DNA from: an uncultured Actinomycetes bacterium
Lineage (GTDB): Bacteria; Actinomycetota; Thermoleophilia; Solirubrobacterales; Solirubrobacteraceae
Length of the DNA stretch: 10,966 nt
Reading direction: 5' to 3'
Assembly (NCBI GenBank): GCA_937888775.1
Contig: CALAQT010000373.1
Span: 1-10,966 of the forward strand
Shown piece by piece: positions 6,224 through 10,966 of this stretch. The notes beneath the pieces are model-generated. The model saw only the letters and a list, made by a program, of their open reading frames with translations, was not told the origin of the DNA and did not search any database. The stretch's first letter is position 1, and each line of letters starts with the position of its first letter. A program made the position numbers and the translations under genes.

Positions 6224-7341
6224 ATGGCGGGCGCGACACCTGGGCTCAGACGCCGTGGTGAGCCCCGACCGCGCTCGGCACGGGCTGCTGATCGCCCGGA
6301 CGCCCCGAAGACGTTCGTCAGCGCTCCCGACGGACCGAATTGCCCGAGTTCGAGATCGATGCGTCCGATGCCCGCCGACGCCTGCGCCGGGGTCTGATCT
6401 CGCTCGCGATCCTGATGGCAGTGGTGATCGGTCTGCTGCTCGCGATCCCGGGGCTGCACGGCGTTGCCCGCACGATGACCCACATGCATGCCAGGTGGCT
6501 GGCGATCGGGATCGTGCTGGAGCTGCTGTCCTGCCACGCCTACGTGCTCGCGTTCCTACAGGTGTTCGACCGCGCTCCGCTCCAGTTCGGCGCCCGCGTC
6601 GCGCTCACCGAGCAGGCGGTCGGGGCCACGGTTTCGCTGGGAGGCGCCGGCAGCCTCGCCGTCGGCGCGTGGCTGCTGCACGAGCGCGGCGTACCGCCCG
6701 CCCGGATCGCCGAGCGCTCCGCCGTCCTGTTCCTGCTCACCAGCGCGATCAACGTGATCACGCTCGTCCTCGCCGGCCTCGGCCTGTTCACCGGCGTCCT
6801 GCCGGGACCGCAACACGCCCTGCTGAGCATCGTCCCGGCCGCCATCGGCGCCGCCGTATTTGCGCTGTTCCTGGCGCTCCCGCGGTTCACCGACCGGCTC
6901 GCCGAGGTGCGGGATCCGGGGCGCGTTCGCAGCGTGTTGGAGGGCACCTCGACGAGCATCCGCGCGACCGAGAAGATCCTGTTCTCCTCGGATTGGCGCA
7001 CGGTCGGCGCGGTCGGCTACCTATGGTTCGACATCGGCGTGCTGATCGCATGCTTCGCGGCGATCGGACCGGCACCGCCGCTGGCCTGCATCGTGCTCGC
7101 CTACCAGATCGGCTACATGGCGAACATCCTCCCGATCCCCGGCAGCGTCGGCGTGCTCGACGGCAGCTTCGTCGGCATGCTCGTCCTCTACGGGGTCAAC
7201 GCCACCGCGGCCACCGCCGCGACTCTCGTATACCACGCGATCGCATTGTGGATCCCTTCGCTGCTCGGTACGGCTGCATTCCTGGTCCTGCGCCGCGCCC
7301 GTGGCGAGCCGATCCGGCTGCATCCCCGGGAGCTCGACTAG
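6224..7341 (+). CDS. UPF0104/LPG-synthase transmembrane-domain protein, frameshifted near its start
   Basis: The frame from TTG 6340 (333 residues) is a polytopic membrane protein with about eight helices, including SLAILMAVVIGLLLAIPGL, VLFLLTSAINVITLVLAGLGLF, and a late IGYMANILPIPGSVGVLDGSFVG, the Pro/Gly-rich signature of the lysylphosphatidylglycerol synthase TM family (PF03706, AglD-like). Members lacking the catalytic domain are thought to be lipid flippases or envelope-lipid factors. The TTG start is probably false: ATG 6224 begins a frame reading MAGATPGLRR...DAPKTFVSAPDGP that would join LPEFEID if one base (a G in GACCGAATTG, near 6337) were restored, giving about 372 residues. The stop TAG (7339-7341) overlaps the stop of the convergent amidohydrolase. 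If the base loss is real, expression would depend on the weak TTG. Confidence 0.82.
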
Positions 7342-8194
7342 CCGTTTACGGGTTCGAGGTGCAGCAGGCGCTCCGCGTTGCCGTGGGCGATCCTCTCCTT
7401 GTCGTTGGTGCTGATCGGCGCGTCGGCGAGGAAGTATCGGCCCTCCTCGTTGCTGCTGTAGGGGTAGTCGACCGAGAACATCACGCGGTCCGCGCGGAGG
7501 ACGAGCAGCAGACAGAGCAGCGGCGGGTAGGTCAAGATGCCGCTGGTCGTGATGTGGAAGTTCTCGGCCATGTAGTCCTCAACCGGCTTGGGGAGGCCGG
7601 CGGCCTGCTGGAGGTTGCGTGAGGAGCGTGCCAGCAGGAAGGGGAGCGCTTCGCCCATGTGGCCGATGATGATCTGTAGGCCGGGGAACTCGTCGAACAC
7701 GCCGTTGACGATCAGGCGCAGTGCGTGCAGCCCGGTGTCGACGTGCCAGCCCCATCCCGCGGTGGCGAGCATCTGCGCGGCCGGCGCCGGGAGCCCGCTG
7801 TAGTAGGCCTCGCGCACGGCGGGCGGCGGCTCGCTGGGGTGCAGGTAGAGCGGGACATCAAGGCGCTGCGCGCGCTCGAGGATCGGCCAGAAGAACCGGT
7901 CGGGGTGGGCGGCGACCGCGCCGGCGAGGTAGTCGTTGGCTGCTCGGCGAGCGCCACGGCCTGCTCGGGTGGGAACTGCTGGGTCGCCGGCACCGTGTGG
8001 GAGAGAACCTGGAGGTCGACGCCGCCGGCGTCCATGTCGGCTAGCCGCCCGGCGCCGAGGTCGTCGAGCTTGGCCAGGCGCCTCCCCACAGGCGTGTGGG
8101 TGGAGACGTCCATGCGCTGCTCGGACCCGTCCTCACCCGATGCCTGACGGATCATCGGTGCGCGGTAGTGCTCCTCAAGGGTGATCAGACGCAT
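7338..8194 (-). pseudogene. Amidohydrolase_2 (decarboxylase-like), frameshifted and internally deleted
   Basis: The N-terminal frame (MRLITLEEHYRAP...AVALAEQ) and the C-terminal frame (ANDYLAGAVAAHPDRF...HLEPVNG) belong to one PF04909 metal-dependent TIM-barrel hydrolase, the group containing gamma-resorcylate, 2,3-dihydroxybenzoate and ACMS decarboxylases. Metal and catalytic residues are visible: EEH near the start, His in LYLHPSEPP, His in IIIGHMGEALPF, Asp in FSVDYPYSS. One base is missing near 7940; adding it turns EQPTTTS into EQANDYLAG. In addition HPDRF runs directly into FWPILERAQ near 7888-7901. Relatives have about 45 residues there (including a GFKG-type strand), so one barrel strand seems lost, perhaps between short CGGTTC-like repeats. 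AGAAAGGAAG precedes ATG 8194, which overlaps the end of the exporter gene by 20 bp. With a barrel strand missing the product is probably inactive even if the frameshift is an error. Confidence 0.82.
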
Positions 8195-9710
8195 GGCGAG
8201 CTTCCTTTCTGAGTGGGTGACGTGGGAACGCGAGGCGGCCGATGCGCAGCGACTGGGCGCGGGTGGCGGACAGCATTGCTGCGATCACCATCAGCGAGGT
8301 GGATGCGTAAAAGGTGGCGTGCAGCCCGGTGGTGAACGCCGCGCGGGCGGAGGCGGGCAGGGTGGTGGTGCCGACGAAGATCGCGAACGCCGTCTGCTTG
8401 GTGATCGTCTGGGATGCGATCAGGATCGCCATCGCGAACGAGAAGACCATGCCGACGTTCGCGAACGTGCGCAGCAGCCCGGATGCGATCCCGAACTCGT
8501 CGCCGGGTGCGGCCTTCATCACCGCCGAGTTGTTGGACGGGAAGAACGCGCCGGCACCGACCGCGCCGACCATGTACGCGATGATCACAACCCACAGCGG
8601 CGTGGCGAGGCCAAGCTGGGCGTAGACGAGGAGCGCCACGACCTGGATGCCGAGGCCGACCGTCGCCGGGAGGACGGCGCCGCGGCGGTCAGCCAGGCGC
8701 CCCGCGTAAGGCCCGACGATGCCGCCCATCACGTAGCCCGGGACGAGCAGCAGCGATGCGTGGATCGGGGTCAGGTGCCGGACGCCCTGCAGGTACATGA
8801 GCAGCAGGAACAGGACCGCGAAGTTCGCGAGGCTCTGGAGGCTTGCCGCGAGCAGGGAGGGGGTCATCGTCGGCACGCGGAACAGCGCCAGGTCGAGCAT
8901 CGGGTCCTCGTGTGAGCGCTCGATCCACCAGAACAGCAGGAGCACGGCCAGCCCGCCGAGCAGGTAGGCGAGGATCGCCGCGTCGAGCGGCTCCGAGGTG
9001 AGCTTGACCATCGCCCAGAGCACCCCGAACAGTCCGAGGCCGAGCGTGAGCATGCCCCAGATATCGAGCCGTCTGCGTTCGCGCTCGCCGCGGTCCACGA
9101 GCACCCGCCGGGCGACGAGCACAGCGGCGGTGCCGATCGGGACGTTGATCCAGAACACCCAGCGCCACGACACGTAGGTGACGATCGCGCCGCCGAGCAC
9201 GACCCCGAGCACGGCGCCGGTGTTGAAGCCGATCGAGTTGAACCCGTACGCCCGGCCGCGCTGCTCCTTGGGGAACGTGTCGGCGATCACCGCTCCGGAG
9301 TTGGCGGTGATCAACGCGCCGCCGACGCCCTGAGCGAGGCGGAAGACGATCAGCGAGACCTCGTTCCAGGACAGCGCGCACGCCAGCGAGCCGACGATGA
9401 ACACGACGAACCCGGCCTCGTACATGCGCACCCGGCCGAACATGTCCCCCAGCCGCCCGACCTGCGCGGAGAGCACGGTGATGACCAGCAGGTAGCCGAT
9501 GATCACCCAGATCACGGAAGCGAGACCGATGTGCAGCGAGCGCTGGATCTCGGGGAGCGCCAGCACCACGATCGTGGTGTCCACGGCCGTGATCAGCACG
9601 CCGGTCACGACGACGAGCAGCGCCAGGCGTGAGTACCGCTGTGACGCGTTGTCGGGGCCGCCCGGCGCCTGTGTCCCACCCGTTTCGGTTGGGTGGTCGA
9701 GCGTTGGCAT
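8175..9710 (-). CDS. DHA2 family MFS drug exporter (EmrB/QacA type)
   Basis: From ATG 9710 the product has 511 residues with 14 predicted helices, the DHA2 hallmark. Helix 1 carries LITAVDTTIVVLALPEIQ (Asp44). The helix 2-3 loop has motif A, GRLGDMFGR (85-93). Helix 5 has the antiporter-type NTGAVLGVVLGG followed by SWRWVFWINVPIG. These proteins export hydrophobic or cationic drugs, or aromatic metabolites, using the proton gradient. ATG 9812 would add 34 hydrophilic, Arg-rich residues; 9710 is preferred because MPTLDHPTETGG leads directly to helix 1, though its Shine-Dalgarno is weak. The frame is intact throughout, unlike its neighbours. The last 20 bp overlap the amidohydrolase start, so the two form a coupled operon and the exporter may move that enzyme's substrate or product. 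The drug named by homology is not a reliable guide to the natural substrate. Confidence 0.93.
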   Translation of the reverse strand: MPTLDHPTETGGTQAPGGPDNASQRYSRLALLVVVTGVLITAVDTTIVVLALPEIQRSLHIGLASVIWVIIGYLLVITVLSAQVGRLGDMFGRVRMYEAGFVVFIVGSLACALSWNEVSLIVFRLAQGVGGALITANSGAVIADTFPKEQRGRAYGFNSIGFNTGAVLGVVLGGAIVTYVSWRWVFWINVPIGTAAVLVARRVLVDRGERERRRLDIWGMLTLGLGLFGVLWAMVKLTSEPLDAAILAYLLGGLAVLLLFWWIERSHEDPMLDLALFRVPTMTPSLLAASLQSLANFAVLFLLLMYLQGVRHLTPIHASLLLVPGYVMGGIVGPYAGRLADRRGAVLPATVGLGIQVVALLVYAQLGLATPLWVVIIAYMVGAVGAGAFFPSNNSAVMKAAPGDEFGIASGLLRTFANVGMVFSFAMAILIASQTITKQTAFAIFVGTTTLPASARAAFTTGLHATFYASTSLMVIAAMLSATRAQSLRIGRLAFPRHPLRKEARHASDHP

Positions 9711-9962
9711 TGGCTCGAATCTACGGACCGACCTCGCCGCTCCCATCCGAGCGGCCCAACACGTCTGCTCGGTAGTTCTCCCGCCAGGCTCCGCCCGGCC
9801 CGGCGGTCGCAAGCAGGTTGGTTCAGCCTCAAGTGCGGGCTAACACGGAGCAGCTTTGGGGAAAGCGGCCGATACGCCGCGCGAGCGTGGCCCCTACGGT
9901 CGATCAGATCGCGTCAACACGACAGTCGGCGTGAGGCGCCGAACGAGATCGGCGGTTTTGCG
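9711..9962. other. Divergent intergenic region, exporter versus Mo-hydroxylase
   Basis: This 252-bp spacer must carry promoters for both directions. It contains a short perfect dyad, CGATC-A-GATCG (9901-9911), which could be half of an operator, but such short dyads are common in GC-rich DNA. No regulator gene lies here or is visible nearby. I see no clear promoter boxes. Confidence 0.4.
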
Positions 9963-10966
9963 GTGGCTACAGGCGAGATCATCATCGACCACGAGCGACA
10001 GTCGGCCGAGTTCGGACCGGACCGCTCGCTGCTGTCTGTACTACGCGAGGATCTGCATCTGACCGGCGCCAAACCGGCGTGTGGCGAGGGTGCCTGCGGC
10101 GCGTGCACGGTGCTGCTCGACGGCGTGCCGACGCGCGCCTGCATGACCCCGGCTGCCGCCGCGGCCGGCAGGGAGGTGACGACGATCGAGGGGCTTGCCG
10201 GGTCTGGGGTGCTCGATCCGGTGCAGCGGGCGTTCCTGGAGGAGGGCGCGGTCCAGTGCGGTTACTGCATTCCGGGGATGGTGCTCGCTGCGGTGGCGCT
10301 GCTGAGATCGAACCCGGATCCCGATCCGTCTGAGATCCGGGCGGCGCTGGCGGGAAACGTCTGCCGCTGTGGCGCCTACACCCGGATCGAACGCGCGGTC
10401 GTGCGGGCGGCGGGGTCGATCCGAAATCACGAACGGTCGCTGCCGGCGCCCGCCGGTGGGCAGCTGCCGCGATCAGCGTCGTTCTGGGAGTTCCGGCCGG
10501 CGGCGCCGTGGGATCTGACCCCGTTCGATCGCCGTGAGTATTTCGAGTTGCTGGGCGATGGTCTGGTGGTCGTGTTCGAGCCGGAGCCAAGCCTGGCGCC
10601 CGCCGATCTGGGTCGCCCGGCTGCCGGTTCGTTTGCTCTGCGCAGCGGCGGCGCCTGGTTGCATGTCGGCGTGGACGGGATCGTGACGGCGTTCACCGGG
10701 AAGGTGGATCTCGGGCAGGACAACCGCACCGCGCTGTCGATGCTGGTCGCCGAGGAGCTGGGGGTCGAGCCCCACGCGGTGCGCCTGGCGATGGGCGATA
10801 CGGATCTGTGCCCGTTCGATCTCGGGACGTTCGGTAGCCGGTCGCTGCCGGGCGCCGGCGAGGACCTGCGCATGTGTGCCGCCGGGGCGCGCGCGCTGAC
10901 CGCCACGCACGGACCACCGCTGGCGGGGTGGCGGCGCGTCGAGCTCGTGCCGCCAGGCGCACAGCC
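9963..10966 (+). CDS. Molybdenum hydroxylase: 2Fe-2S subunit fused to an IorB-type molybdopterin subunit (partial)
   Basis: GTG 9963 opens a frame that stays open to the window end (334 codons). Residues 1-150 are a complete XDH-family iron-sulfur subunit: plant-type cluster Cys40, 45, 48 and 60 (ACGEGACGACTVLLDG), then the helical second-cluster domain with Cys99, Cys102, Cys134 and Cys136 (QCGYCIPGM, NVCRCGAYTRI). A linker of about 35 residues leads, with no stop, into DRREYFELLGDGLVVV (189-204), the segment that begins IorB/NicB-like Mo-binding subunits, then AWLHVGVDGIVTAFTGKVDLGQDNRTAL and VRLAMGDTDLCPFDLGTFGSRS. Such enzymes hydroxylate aromatic or N-heteroaromatic rings or aldehydes, passing electrons from molybdopterin through two 2Fe-2S clusters. 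The final 20 or so residues (after RALTA) look unlike the family, hinting at another frameshift near 10905. There is no FAD domain, as in IorAB-type enzymes. The substrate is unknown. Confidence 0.88.
   Translation, partial: MATGEIIIDHERQSAEFGPDRSLLSVLREDLHLTGAKPACGEGACGACTVLLDGVPTRACMTPAAAAAGREVTTIEGLAGSGVLDPVQRAFLEEGAVQCGYCIPGMVLAAVALLRSNPDPDPSEIRAALAGNVCRCGAYTRIERAVVRAAGSIRNHERSLPAPAGGQLPRSASFWEFRPAAPWDLTPFDRREYFELLGDGLVVVFEPEPSLAPADLGRPAAGSFALRSGGAWLHVGVDGIVTAFTGKVDLGQDNRTALSMLVAEELGVEPHAVRLAMGDTDLCPFDLGTFGSRSLPGAGEDLRMCAAGARALTATHGPPLAGWRRVELVPPGAQ

Noticed and set aside
5411..6397. Long open frames antisense and in other frames to the lipoprotein (Val-rich, Trp/Ser-rich, Arg-rich, His/Asp-rich)
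   Set aside because: They are by-products of the repetitive ACC/ACG codons of the Thr linker; none has a family motif, and the lipoprotein frame has lipobox and domain logic.
6255..7622. 455-codon plus-strand ORF covering the UPF0104 gene and part of the amidohydrolase
   Set aside because: The translation is almost entirely Arg/Pro/Ala; it is the +2 shadow of the membrane protein.
8181..8915. 244-codon plus-strand ORF inside the DHA2 exporter gene
   Set aside because: Arg/Gly/Asp/Gln-rich translation without motifs, fully inside a clearly conserved gene on the other strand; a GC shadow.
9982..10962. Minus-strand ORFs opposite the Mo-hydroxylase
   Set aside because: Arg/Pro/Ala-rich shadows; the plus strand carries two intact cysteine clusters and Mo-subunit motifs.

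Overview
This is a high-GC window (strong G/C bias at third codon positions, GTG/TTG starts, four-base gene overlaps) with Actinomycetota-style proteins. Their flavour (CPxC-type conserved hypothetical protein, MFS_3 exporter, fused 2Fe-2S/molybdopterin hydroxylase, PDZ-less HtrA-like protease) suggests a soil Thermoleophilia/Solirubrobacterales lineage. That assignment is an inference from protein style, not from a marker gene. No rRNA, tRNA, insertion sequence or CRISPR array is visible.

Layout. (1) 1-938: a minus-strand LolD/MacB-type ABC ATPase whose expected permease partner is missing; a 35-codon coupled ORF follows it. (2) 939-2528, plus strand: a 440-bp divergent spacer with a near-perfect 26-bp palindrome, then a conserved CPxC hypothetical protein that runs in frame into a decayed MFS_3 exporter. 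(3) 2571-3937, minus strand: a membrane-anchored HtrA-like protease without PDZ domain, coupled by ATGA to a small secreted helical protein. (4) 4161-7341, plus strand: a small conserved hypothetical protein, a frameshifted alpha/beta hydrolase, a Thr-rich lipoprotein, and a UPF0104/LPG-synthase-like membrane protein whose true start lies upstream of a frameshift. (5) 7338-9710, minus strand: a DHA2 drug exporter coupled to a frameshifted, internally deleted amidohydrolase/decarboxylase. (6) 9963-end, plus strand: a partial molybdenum hydroxylase in which the 2Fe-2S subunit is fused to the start of the IorB-type Mo-binding subunit.

The most striking property is not one new system but the number of damaged reading frames. 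At least five genes are interrupted by apparent single-base losses (near 2045, 4717, 5003, 6337 and 7940), and two of the affected genes also seem to have lost internal segments. Either this is an eroding accessory region, or the assembly carries single-base deletion errors, possibly both. The intact ABC, HtrA-like, lipoprotein and DHA2 genes show that the damage is patchy.

Functionally, the right third (decarboxylase-like amidohydrolase plus exporter, divergent from a Mo-hydroxylase) resembles a small catabolic/detoxification locus for an aromatic or N-heteroaromatic compound. The protease plus coupled secreted protein is the best candidate for an undescribed functional pair.
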